A stretch of 64,000 bases of DNA. Origin: Adiantum capillus-veneris. Taxonomy: Eukaryota; Streptophyta; Polypodiopsida; Polypodiales; Pteridaceae. The notes under the pieces are model-generated. The model was not told where the DNA came from. It made no database searches and saw nothing but the letters and a program-made list of their open reading frames with translations. The stretch's first letter is position 1, and the number at the start of each line of letters is the position of its first letter. Of the stretch, positions 44,721-55,340 are shown in pieces. The stretch is taken from assembly GCA_014529385.2 (NCBI GenBank), contig CM043950.1, forward strand, positions 82,346,843-82,410,842, given 5' to 3'. A program made the position numbers and the translations under genes.

Positions 44721-45107
44721 GCAATTTTTGAAAGTTTGAAGGATTTACAACTTGAAAAGAAAAATTGCCCGTGCACACCCCCAACCGCACTAACTCACAT
44801 GGACCACACTCACAATTGTTGCCAGCAAACATCTTGTCAGCAAAAATCGAAAATTTGTGTACTTTCAATTAATCGACTGAAATTTCAAAATGTGGTTAGA
44901 GCCTGAGCTTGCCTTCACAAAAACTCGTAAAATGAAACAAGTTTTTGTGTAATTATTGGCAAATGCTTCAAATTTTGGCCTAGTTCATCTGTGCCCTAAA
45001 TTCTAAATTGAAGAATATTGTCATGGAGTAGTGTGAAACACTTTATAAATAATCAAAATTGAAAATAAAAAAGGTGAAAAAAAATCTCTTTTTTTATATC
45101 TCTCTAA

Positions 45108-45168
<61 letters not shown>

Positions 45169-46049
45169 CTCCTAATAACAATCACTACAAACACATCCTA
45201 CACTCTCTCCCCTCCCACACACCCTCTCTACATCTACTCACTCTATCTTTCACTTTCTCTCTCATCCTTGTATGCATTGGACCTTGCTAAAGGGTGCGCG
45301 CACACACACACACACACACACACAAATGTTTTTTGCTACTTTTCATGTTGGAAATGGCAACCTTATTGCATTGGATGACAAATCCACACACATTGAATTA
45401 GTGGCTATTAAATTTTGGTAATATACACACCTCTCCAATTTTCTCTCGCTAATCGCATTGCCAAGCTACCTACTAAACCTATCAAAGGTGCACATACACA
45501 CACATGGTTTTCTCCTTGTAGCTTGCATCCCAGCCATTCTGGAACAAACCAAGGATGACACCAACAATCACACAAATCCACCTTGCACTCTCTAATTTGT
45601 GATCTCCTTCTCCCTCTAATCGCTCATCAAATTTAATCCAAGGCTAGTTTTTAACAAATCAAAATCAAATGTTTGATGATGAAGATCTTGTTCCCACCTC
45701 CATCGTCTTGAGCCCTCAAACTCCCACACACACACTCCTTGTTCTCTATCTCCATCTCTCTTATTGATGGTTAGCAAAAATTCATTATTTTTGGAAAGTT
45801 TTATTAAAGAAGAAAAAAGAGGGGGACATAAAAGAGGGCTTCCACTTTGACCTCAAAAAGGATGCTTCCCAAATTTTTTTATACGGGCCAGCAAAGACAT
45901 GTTTGGGAAATTTGAACTTAGCCTATGTCAAACCCAAAAATTTTGAGCAAAAAATGACTCAGACTTAACCTTGAGCCAATAGAGAGAAATTGAGACACAC
46001 TAGAGAGGATTTCAAAGGAAAAAAAAAAGGTTTAGATTTGAATCAACCT
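44721..46049. other. Non-coding spacer with CT and CA tracts
   Basis: No gene supported. It holds (CT)n at 45111-45164 and (CA)n near 45299-45324, then AT-rich sequence up to the inverted-repeat element. Confidence 0.5.
45111..45164 (+). repeat. (CT)n microsatellite
   Basis: About 27 CT units. Confidence 0.95.
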
Positions 46050-47815
46050 CATTAGGGAAAATTTGGACTCACAAACGGGCCTTATAAGGAGTTTGACTTC
46101 TTCTCTTATGTCCAAAACGGGCGTGCGATAATATTTCTGCAAATCAACTCTAAACTTGGAGGAGATTTGATAGTTAGAATCTACCCTTCAAGCTCTTTCT
46201 ATTGATATATAGCACGCCATAAGATTCCTCATATTCTGAAAGATTCTCTAGATTCTAAATGGAGTTGTCATATCACAAGAGAATAAAAAGTAGAATCTTT
46301 CAAAATATGAGGAATCTCGTGGCATGCTATATATCAATAGAAAGAGCTTAACACTAGGTTGGTAACGGGACACTTTTATGTCCTGTTAAGTGACCATTTT
46401 CAGTGAATTATATCAAGAGTTTTAAAATGGATTTTGAGGTGCTATCTGTCTAGAAAGTTGTCTCATGAGCTGAAAAAAACTTGACATTTTTTTGGAATAT
46501 CAATTCCATCTTTAACCTTGTCCTTGCACACCATTTCACAACCTAAACTGTGTGAAAAAACGGGTCCTGTTTTTGGCTTTTTTCAACTTTTTGCAGCTAT
46601 ACCACTCTAAAATTCATGTTTGTGAGGTCTATAATGCTAGAGAACTATCTTTAGTAGTCCTCAACATGTCCTGATGCTTCTAGGGAGAAATAACTGTTAA
46701 AGTTGTAAGTTATGACCAAATTACAAAAATGGTCAAATCCTGTTTTTTAGCCAATTTTAGCTCTTCTATGATTTTTTTGGTGGCTTTCATGATATCCAAA
46801 TGCAGTTTTGATTTTCTATGTCGCATATTGTAACATAAAGCTAATATTCCTTGAGTTTTGGGGCACCTAATACCCTATTTTTCATAGTAGACAACGATGG
46901 TTGATTTTTTTAATTATAGAAGAAAACGAAGCATTCTAGTATATCAAAGTATAGCTTTTTCAATATTGTTAGTTTCTTGTGACAACTACATGCATTTTGT
47001 AGGTAGTAACCATATCTAGTCATAAGGATCAAATCTGGCTAGATATTGAATAGTTTCTATGGAATTCTACAACTCATAATGTTGGACCCAGTTTTTTCAT
47101 CTTTGCTGTATTTAGCACTTCATCTTTGTCCCCAAGATTCCCCTTGGTAAGATATGTATTATTCTTTTGACACGCTCCATGGCTCTTTACGAACCTAAAG
47201 GACAATAGGGAACTAAGAAAACATGCATATATTATTTGTATTGAGCGTGGCTATAGAAACTTTGATGATAGGTTTGCAGAATGGTAAAAATTCAACTTCT
47301 CTGTACCTATTTTTTTTGGAAAAACAAAAAATAGTGAGTGTGAAGCAATCATATGTTTTGATCACCAACCCATTGAAGTTAACTAGGGAATTTATCTCAA
47401 GTCCTACAAAAATCCCTAATCTTATTTTTATGCAACAAAACGTAAGAAATGACTATTTTGATGAAAATATATTGGTCCATCAACTTTGGAGGCTTGGTGT
47501 GACCAAAAGATGAGAAATTTTACAAGTTTCTTATTTTTTCCATGTGTAGTAGACTTTGAACTATAACCTCATGAAAGGATTTTACAAAATGAGTGGATCT
47601 ACTATGGTTTTGGAGGTTTTTTTCAAAACCCTGAAAGGACACTTTTATGTCCTGTTAGGTTACCAACCTAGTGTTAAAGAATAGATTTTAATTGCCAAAT
47701 CTCCGCTAAGTTTAGAGTTGATTTTCAAACAATTTATTGCACACCCGTTTTGGACATAAGAGAGGAAGTCAAACTCCTTATAAGGCCCCTTTGTGAGTCC
47801 AAATTTTCCCTAATG
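46050..47815. mobile_element. TIR element with ~157-bp inverted termini
   Basis: The left terminus (46050-46366) and right terminus (47659-47815) are inverted copies from CATTAGGGAAAATTTGG inwards to CACTAGGTTGGTAAC. The left one is longer by exactly the size of a nested 160-bp hairpin insertion (46190-46349). Without it both are 157 bp. Beyond the inverted part, GGACACTTTTATGTCC occurs on both inner sides. The 1.3-kb interior has no convincing coding region (longest frame 47223-47513, 96 codons, no motif). Long termini and lack of transposase suggest a non-autonomous DNA transposon of Mutator-like or similar type. Target duplication not identified. Confidence 0.75.
46190..46349. repeat. 160-bp hairpin (foldback MITE) nested in the left TIR
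   Basis: AAGCTCTTTCTATTGATATA at the left end is the inverted copy of the right end, which finishes ATCAATAGAAAGAGCTT. The arms are about 60 bp with few mismatches and a ~40-bp centre. The opposite TIR of the host element (near 47675-47685) is the empty site, reading straight from ATTCTT into TAACACTAGG. Confidence 0.85.
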
Positions 47816-48236
47816 TGAGCCCTTTGAGATTCAAAAAAGTCATAAAGAGAGAAGTGAAAATGAAAAAAAATCTCGAATTTTGAGTTGGTGTTAAACCCAC
47901 CTTGCAAAATTTTGAATTGGTGTTAGGATTTAACATTTGAGAGTTTTTCATTTCAAGTTTTTTTGACAATTTCAGCAAACTTTTGATTTTTTTAAACCAA
48001 ACATGTGTCATAGCATAAAGTATCTACTTAATGTAATTTTCAATCATCATAAGACTCCATATATGTGTGGTTGAAGGAGAGAGAAAATATAAATTCTAGA
48101 GAGATAATATCTATGCGCATTACCATTGGAAGAATAGATTATAAACCCTAGAGAGAGAGAGTGACTTCTCTTCTAAAATCTTTAGAGAGACAAAGTAAAA
48201 TTCTAGAGTTGTATATCACTATGCACACCAATTCAA

Positions 48237-48241
<5 letters not shown>

Positions 48242-48295
<54 letters not shown>
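48242..48295 (+). repeat. (GA)n microsatellite
   Basis: About 27 GA units. Confidence 0.95.
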
Positions 48296-48299
<4 letters not shown>

Positions 48300-48836
48300 A
48301 CGACGTGAAAATGTAAACCAAAAAAATCGCCACTCCACAACTCATGCCATCAGAGTCAAATATGTTTGCAGCGCATGCCATCATAGTTAAATAATTCCAC
48401 AGCATATATACATGCAAGAAGGTCAAAAATCATGCCAAATAGAGATAATACTATTTTCTCCAAGCTTGAGCTTTTTGAAATAACATAAGTTTGAGAATGT
48501 AAGTATAGTCACTTAACTACCGCAGGGTAGGACCAAAATTAGAGTACAAAAAAATTCATAAATTCCATCATTGTAATGGTCACTCTAAAATGTAAGTAAT
48601 TTTCTCCCAAATAGCTTTCAAGTTGCTTCTGTCTTTTGCTTGAAATTTGAAATCCTGTGTTGCATAAACAAACTTTTTATATAATCACAAGTATAATAAA
48701 CTAAAATAAATGCAAAAAAACACTTTAATATCATAAAACAATTATCTACTTTAGTGAAAGATGAATACCAAATCAACAATATAATTAAATGGGGGGAGAA
48801 ATCCTTCTTTTGGTTGTCTAAGAGTAAAGGTGATGT

Positions 48837-48895
48837 CCATTGGTGAGAGGGTTGGTTGATGAATAATCATGTGCTCCTTAGGTTCAAGTCCGAGC
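48837..48895 (+). other. Possible SINE head (A- and B-box-like motifs)
   Basis: ATTGGTGAGAGGGTTG resembles a polymerase III A box, and GGTTCAAGTCC at 48881-48891 is one or two bases from the B-box consensus GGTTCGANTCC. Spacing of about 40 bp is right for a tRNA-derived SINE. It cannot fold as a tRNA. No tail or target duplication was found. Confidence 0.3.
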
Positions 48896-49037
48896 ACTTT
48901 CGTGTACGCATAGGACATATGTTTGCATGCCAAAAAGGATTTGTTTTTCTTCTCTCGCTTTTGAAAATCCAGACACCTACATGCTGGACTCCCTTTTATA
49001 TGAATCTCATAACTATTTACAGTGAGAACTCAAAAAA

Positions 49038-52000
49038 CTACATGCTCTTCAGACCTTTCACTTCATCCAAAAATATAATTGTCATACTATTACATGCTTC
49101 CAACTTCTTCATGGCCTTCTTAGAAATTCCATGCCTCCACTTTTTCTTCCACGAGCTGCCACCACCTTCTTGGTAGTCACCAGCAGGAGGTTGTGTATTT
49201 GCCATTGTATTCTCTCTCCTAAATCCACTTTGATCCAGTGCTACAAGCTCTTGTGTGGAGAAATCTGTCCCTCTTGCTACTGGCCAAACGTTCGAAGCAA
49301 GAGGTAAATCTTTGACTTGTCTTTTGATTGATTGAGTATGCAAAATATCATGATTACAAAACCATAACCATTGCTCAATTGTTTTACCCTTGAACATTCT
49401 TTCGGACCATATACATGGAGCAACAAGAACATTAGAGCGAATATGCAAGAGATTGTCACAACTTTTTCTCCCTACTATTCCAAAACACTTTCTTTGACTT
49501 TGAATGGGCATTCTCCTCATGGCCCATTGAGTGCGTGACACATCTCTCTCAAACACACTGTTTGTTTGAGATGACAAAGGTGTGGTTGTTTCATTTTGAG
49601 ATCCAATATCATCATCACTATCACTAATTTGCAGTGGAATGTTAGAAATACCTGGTCCTTGGGTATCAAACCTGATTTTTTTGGGCCAGCCGTGATGGTT
49701 TCATTGCCTAGATTCCATGACATATTCCGGGCGATGGGAGCTACTCGTTCCTATTCTACTCCTCTTTTTGCAATTGTTTCTTTATATCCATGCAAAATTG
49801 GTTGCGCATACATTGGAGTCCCTTCAACATCCTCATGTAATAGATGGGCCATGTTGGCCGGAGTTGGAATATGTTGAGATTCAAATCGAGAAAGCAAGGT
49901 CTCCATTGTGGGACCCGTTCCTATATAACGCCTAGTAGTATATCCCAAACGCTTTGCACATTGAATATATGAATTTATAACATTTGCTACACAGGCATCA
50001 TACAAGGAAATTTTTCTATTTCCACCTTCACCTGCTAACCAACTGGAATGCACAATTTTTGACAAATTAACATTGGGAAATTGTGCCCACTCCCACGAAC
50101 ATAGACCAGCCTATGAAATTCAAACAAACATGCATTAAAATTTATAAATTTCATGTATGCAAAGTTTATAAATTTTTCTCAAAATATAAATTATCATAAA
50201 GGTACTAACATTTGTACCAATTCCTTGTGAGTGAAATTCATTGCTTCCACCATTTAAACCATCTGCTCACTGTTTTGATTCTCTCTGTAGGTAGATGCTA
50301 TCTCCATCATTTTTGAATTGAACGTGCCTTTTGAGATGCAAGCACAATGGTATTACAAGATCTCCATTCCTCACACATATCAATGTGTTGATTTGTTAGA
50401 TGTTGAGGTATCTACTTTTTAGCATATTTGTGCAGACTTTGCTCCCAATGAAATAGGCATGACCGTTCACGTCCCTCCATGATATTATCTGGCCCGCCAT
50501 TGAAGACTATTTGAATAGCATTCCAATTTGCACTAGCCTCATCAGACATAAAACCTACAAAGTCAATTGCACCATGTCCATATTTTTCCATTGTTGAATT
50601 ACGGTTCTCCCAAAAAATAACTTGAGTCTTTGCATCCTCCTCTTTAGTTTCACATATAGCAATTATTTGCAGTGATCGTATGTTGCAAGATATTCAACAT
50701 AAATATTTTCACACATATCATCTCATATTCAATGATGAAAAAAAATATGAGATATTTAAATACTTAAAGACTACCTTGGATCATAAACTGAGCATGACAT
50801 TGTTGCCCAACCATCTAATCTATGGGTAAAATCAAAATGCACCCACGCATCTCTTTAGTCACCCGTTCCAGTTCTTTTCATTTGATTTACTAGATAAATC
50901 CCAGAACCTCGTCCCTTAGTGGCCATTTTAAATAGGAAGCACTTGTCATCCTCTTCGCCCTATCCAACAAATCTACTCCCATGGAAAAAAGGAAACATGC
51001 ACTTATTTTCAAGCAATAAAATACTATAATATCCATCCCCAATAACAACACCTTGACTCTTCCTCTCCTTTGAAACAATTGAAGAAAACCTACATGATGC
51101 ATCCCAAGAAAGTTAAATCAATAATAGTTTAAAAATGAACAAATTCAAGGAACAAAACTTAGTTTCTCATACCCTTTGGTTTGAACAAGTGGCATCATTT
51201 TCTCCAAAAAATCATTGAATTGTCCATCACATGTAACTTTAGCTTCCTCACCAATCAAGGAGTTAAGCACAAGTTGTTGCACCACCAACATTTGAAATTT
51301 TTTTGGACCACCCTTTTCAATTTTTAGTACTACACCTACCAATTTTTGCACTCTTGAAATGGGAGCTCTGGAGGTTCCTGCCTTAGCATTATGAAAATAT
51401 TTACCAACATGTATTTCCAGTCAGACATTGTACCATCTTGAGGTAAAACATAATAGATCTTGCAGGGACAAACAACAACACAAGGAGCAACATTTTGACA
51501 ATAAGGACAAGTTATTTTTGTTTTCTCTTCCATTGCAAGGTAGTCCTTCTTGTCTTGTCTATCCAACTATCCATGAAAATCTCTATTATTAAATTCTTGA
51601 TCTTTAATATAATGAGGACATGTTGAATGATTGCATTGCATGCATCCCAAACAATGTCTTAGACGAATTGTGCATGCTATCGCCATGGTTGTAACAGATG
51701 GGTGAGTCCATAAGTGACCATCAAAGCGTTGTTCCATTCTTGACATTCATTTTGTTTTATCTTGAGTTGCAGGCATCTCAAAGCACAAATTTCCATCATA
51801 ATGCTGTGGAAGTTCAGCAACTTGCAAAGGAGCTCCACATAATGCTATAGATCCTTTTAACTTTTTTGCCCCTAGATTTTGTTGAATCCAAATGATGATT
51901 GACTGAGTTTTGAGTTGTCCTATTTTGTCACTGCTACTTTCAAGACGCACAATGCTTAAAACCTCTTCAGATATCTCTTTATTATTTTCTTTCTCACTGT

Positions 52001-52052
52001 CAGATACGTGTATAAAAGTGTCTGAATGAATCAACTCAAACAAGCTCGACAA
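49038..52052 (-). pseudogene. Mutator-like (MULE-type) transposase, decayed, with introns
   Basis: Minus-strand reading from 52052 gives an acidic N-terminal part, then a Cys/His cluster (CLGCMQCNHSTCPHY near 51630; CPYCQNVAPCVVVCPC near 51480-51520). The catalytic region follows at about 50.4-50.9 kb: WVHFDFTHRLDGWATM (first Asp), IDFVGFMSDEASANWNAI (second Asp) and ERSCLFHWEQSL, whose C-x2-H is the MULE signature. Then NLSKIVHSSWL near 50050 and a basic C-terminal part (49577-49038). Canonical introns appear at 51172-51090 (GTATGAG...TGTAG) and 50209-50111 (GTTAGT...CATAG). A third, near 50774-50670, seems to have lost its acceptor AG. Several stops and shifts, for example near 51553, 51340 and 50400, show it is dead. 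Terminal inverted repeats were not found. Confidence 0.6.
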
Positions 52053-52701
52053 AGATCCATCTATTAAGAAATGTTGATGACCTTCAACATCCCACTATGG
52101 CTGCAATAAGACTTTTGTTAGGCCACAATCGCTTTCAATATGAGAACATAGTGATTGAAAATGGCAAGATGGAGGCAGCAAGCTCTACAAATAGTAAGCA
52201 CTAAGCAGCAATGAGTTTCCCCTCAACTGAATGTCGTGGTTGACTATCTGACCACCAACCTTCCAAGTTATGTCACTTTCATGTTGGACATATTATCTCA
52301 AACAAAAGATTACAAGGTGGAGACGGGAGAAAACTGTGGTGGGTTAAGTCAAGGTAGTGAAGGTTAATCAAAGTGGTGAAGGTTAATGAAAGTGAAAGAT
52401 TGGTAGGTAAACAAAAAGACCCATGGATTTTGTGTATAAGATATTGTGCATTAACATAGGTGGCTCAAAGAATAGTAAAAATCATAATTGAAGAATGCAT
52501 TTAAACTGGCTAGTACATCATTTAATATATGACGGTTGTGAATGTATGTGCATTCAAACTAGTAAACTATAATTTTTTAAATATGTACAAACTATAGTTT
52601 TGTGCTTGTTAGTGGAATTTGACATTAACTTTGGCGGGCCATTTAATTTCTAGATGGTGGCTCAAGGACTGCATTTAATGTAGTATAATAGTGCCTCTAT
52701 C

Positions 52702-52748
<47 letters not shown>

Positions 52749-52999
52749 ACTATGTGTATGTGTAAACAGTATAGCATTTTTTAAAGTTAAGCTATTTATA
52801 TGCCTCCCATCTTGTGTGTGTGTGTGTGTGTGTGTTTAAGCTACATATACAACATATAATTTTTTTAGAGAGAATATGAATATGTGTAAAAAATGAATTG
52901 CAATTATATTAGTAAATGTTTTTTAAGTATTTATGTGTTTACTATATATTTCTTCTTCAATGCTATGTTAATTTCAATGCAATATCAATGCTATGTTAC
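52053..52999. other. Non-coding spacer with GT tracts
   Basis: No gene supported. (GT)n at 52703-52745 and again at 52813-52836, each preceded by the same CATCTTGTG/CTATCTTGTG context, which suggests a small duplication. Confidence 0.5.
52703..52745 (+). repeat. (GT)n microsatellite
   Basis: About 21 GT units. Confidence 0.95.
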
Positions 53000-54160
53000 G
53001 TCTTGAAAAATTTTGAATTGTTCATTTTCATGCCATCATAATGCCAAAAAATTTCAGATTTGGAGGCGTATGAAATTGACAAGTTCGAATGCTAATTGGT
53101 GATTTTACATTACCAATTGTGTGCCTAATCGATCTAATTGAATGCTTGAATGGTCAATTGCAAGTTTGTGTGCACTAAAATCAAGTGAGTGTGCATTCTA
53201 ATTGAGTGTGTGTATGCATAATTTTAGGTGTGTGTGCACATTGATTTTTAGGTGCCCTTGATTGTGCACCTAAAAATCAATGTACGGTTAATGATTTTTC
53301 ATTTGTGATGATTGATTTGTGTTGTGGTCATGCCCAACTATACATTTGGGAAATCACATTGCAATTTCGACAAGATTAACCCTATGTACGAACCTAAATA
53401 TTGGTAAAAAATGTCAATTATTAGTGTGTGTGTGTGTGTTTGTGTGTGTGCACACGCCTAAAAAGTGCTTTAATGTGCATGACTAAATTAATTTAAAGTT
53501 TGATTGCATATTTGATGTGTTTAATGGTTAATTGCTGTATTTTTTTAGCTCCAAATGCGTCAAATTTTGACCTAATTTTGCCGATTTTTTTGCCTAGTTT
53601 TTGGATTTTATTGACAAAATCATTTCGCAATTGAATTGATATGATTTTTGTGATTTGGTTTTTTTTTTTGCCTAGTTTTTGGATTTTATTGACAAAATCA
53701 TTTCTCAATTGAATTGATTTGATTTTTGTGATTTTGTTTTTTTGCACTAATCCCCTATGTGTAGAGATTTTTTTTTTAAAAGGGTATTTTTTGGATAATT
53801 TTTGTAATATTTTGGTAATTTTTGCATTAGTTTTTGCTTAATTTTGTTAAAAAATTGATATCTTATGATCTCAACGAGTTGTTTTGTGTGCGTATTTATG
53901 ACATCATTTTGAGCGCCTTTGTGCCCTCCTTGGTTGAGTTTTGAGTGTTTCACTTTTTTTGGGGGTCGGGTTGTTAATTTTGTCATAAATTGTATTTTTG
54001 ATAAAAACTACTACTTTTGGCATGCTTATGCATGTTGAAAATGTTAGATTTTGATTGTCAATTCTTTTCTAAGATTTCTAGAGTTTTCCATGAATTTTTT
54101 GGATTTTCGGGTGAATTTTAACATTTTCGGCTAATTTTCAGATTAAAATTGGCATTTTCG
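53000..54160 (+). repeat. Long dispersed repeat, copy 2
   Basis: Diverged second copy of 43690-44720 in the same orientation, with the same order of blocks (CATGCCATCATAATGCCA, ATCGATCTAATTG, TCTAATTGAGTGTG, TTTTGGCATGC). It contains its own ~90-bp tandem duplication near 53575-53745 (TTGCCTAGTTTTTGGATTTT twice). Confidence 0.65.
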
Positions 54161-54676
54161 AGCATTTGAAAAATTTAACATTTAGAAATTTGCTTCGACG
54201 CGAGTGCTGGCGGTTGATCTCGAGCTTCGGCACCTGTCTTTTCCCAACTGTGCGCATGAGCTTTGTTGTATTTTCCTCGTTAGATAAATATTTACGGTCT
54301 CTTGGGATAGTTTCCTACGAAATTAAAATACTCTTCTTCTTCTTCTCTCTCCCACTGGCCGACAATTCTCTCTCTCTTTGTCTTGCTCCACGTGAACACA
54401 ACCCACACACACACCCTCCCCCTCTCTCTCTTCTCTAACTCTCTCTTTCTCTCTCCTTCAAATAAGAGATTATTAACCCTCTCTCTCTAATTTACACTCT
54501 CTCACTCTCTCTGTCACGTACTCTCTCTCCCCGCTGGCCAATGGCTGTTACACACACACTCACACACACTCTCGCCTCTGTGCGCCTGTCACTGATGGTG
54601 TTGATAGAGCACGCAGGCCGGCTTGTCTTTTCTCTCCCTATGATCATGTTGACTACCTCGTATTGTGTGCCATCAA

Positions 54677-54728
<52 letters not shown>

Positions 54729-54850
54729 ACTCCCTTTCCCTGTCACGTGCCATCACCATGTAGGTCATCGCCTTGCAGCTCCGCCTTCGCTCACGTTGTC
54801 ACCAACGATCAACGTCCCCCCATCCCGTCACCATGGTAAGTAGGTAAGTT
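54161..54850. other. CT-rich non-coding DNA
   Basis: Pyrimidine-rich, with (CT)n at 54679-54724. Open frames here (for example 54541-54843) only encode Thr/His/Leu/Ser repeats from the microsatellite and are rejected as genes. Confidence 0.6.
54679..54724 (+). repeat. (CT)n microsatellite
   Basis: About 23 CT units. Confidence 0.95.
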
Positions 54851-54854
54851 AGGT

Positions 54855-55340
54855 TTTTTAAAAAAAAAATTATTTTTTATTTTAATCAGTTTAAATATAT
54901 TATTATTAAACTCACAAAAGATTTTAAAAAAATAAAAAATCACAAAAAAAATCAAAAATAAAAAAATTACAAAAACCTTTAAAAACGATAAAAAACCATT
55001 AAAAATTCAAATAAAGGTTTAGAAAATTATTTTAAAAAATTAGAAAACTCATAAAAATTTAATTAAAAACAAAAACCTTACAAAAAAGTATTTAAAAAAA
55101 CAAAAAACAAAAATCACGCAGATAAATCATAAAAATTGTAGAAAATTCATCAAAGCTCAAAACAATTCATAAAAAATCATATATTGATTAAAAAATCACA
55201 ATAAATCAAAAATTTTATAAAACCTTTAAAAATTCTACAAAAATTACCAAAAAAATCTTTAAAATCAAAACTTTCTCATAAAATCACAAAAATATCAAAA
55301 ATTTAGAAAATTAAAATTTTACAAAAGAAACAATAAAAAT
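54855..55340 (+). repeat. A-rich low-complexity tract
   Basis: Nearly 500 bp dominated by A runs of 3-9 interrupted by TC, TT or AC, with very little G on the plus strand. No coding. Strong strand asymmetry. Confidence 0.85.

Larger units (their letters stand above)
47816..49037. other. Non-coding spacer with GA tract and a possible SINE head
   Basis: No gene supported. Contains (GA)n at 48242-48295. The tRNA-like promoter boxes at 48839-48891 are listed separately. Confidence 0.5.

Noticed and set aside
48837-48895. True tRNA gene
   Set aside because: B box is present, but the flanks do not give an acceptor stem or a 7-base T loop.
54492-54843. Frames rich in Arg/Glu or Ser/Leu repeats
   Set aside because: Direct translation of the CT tract on both strands.
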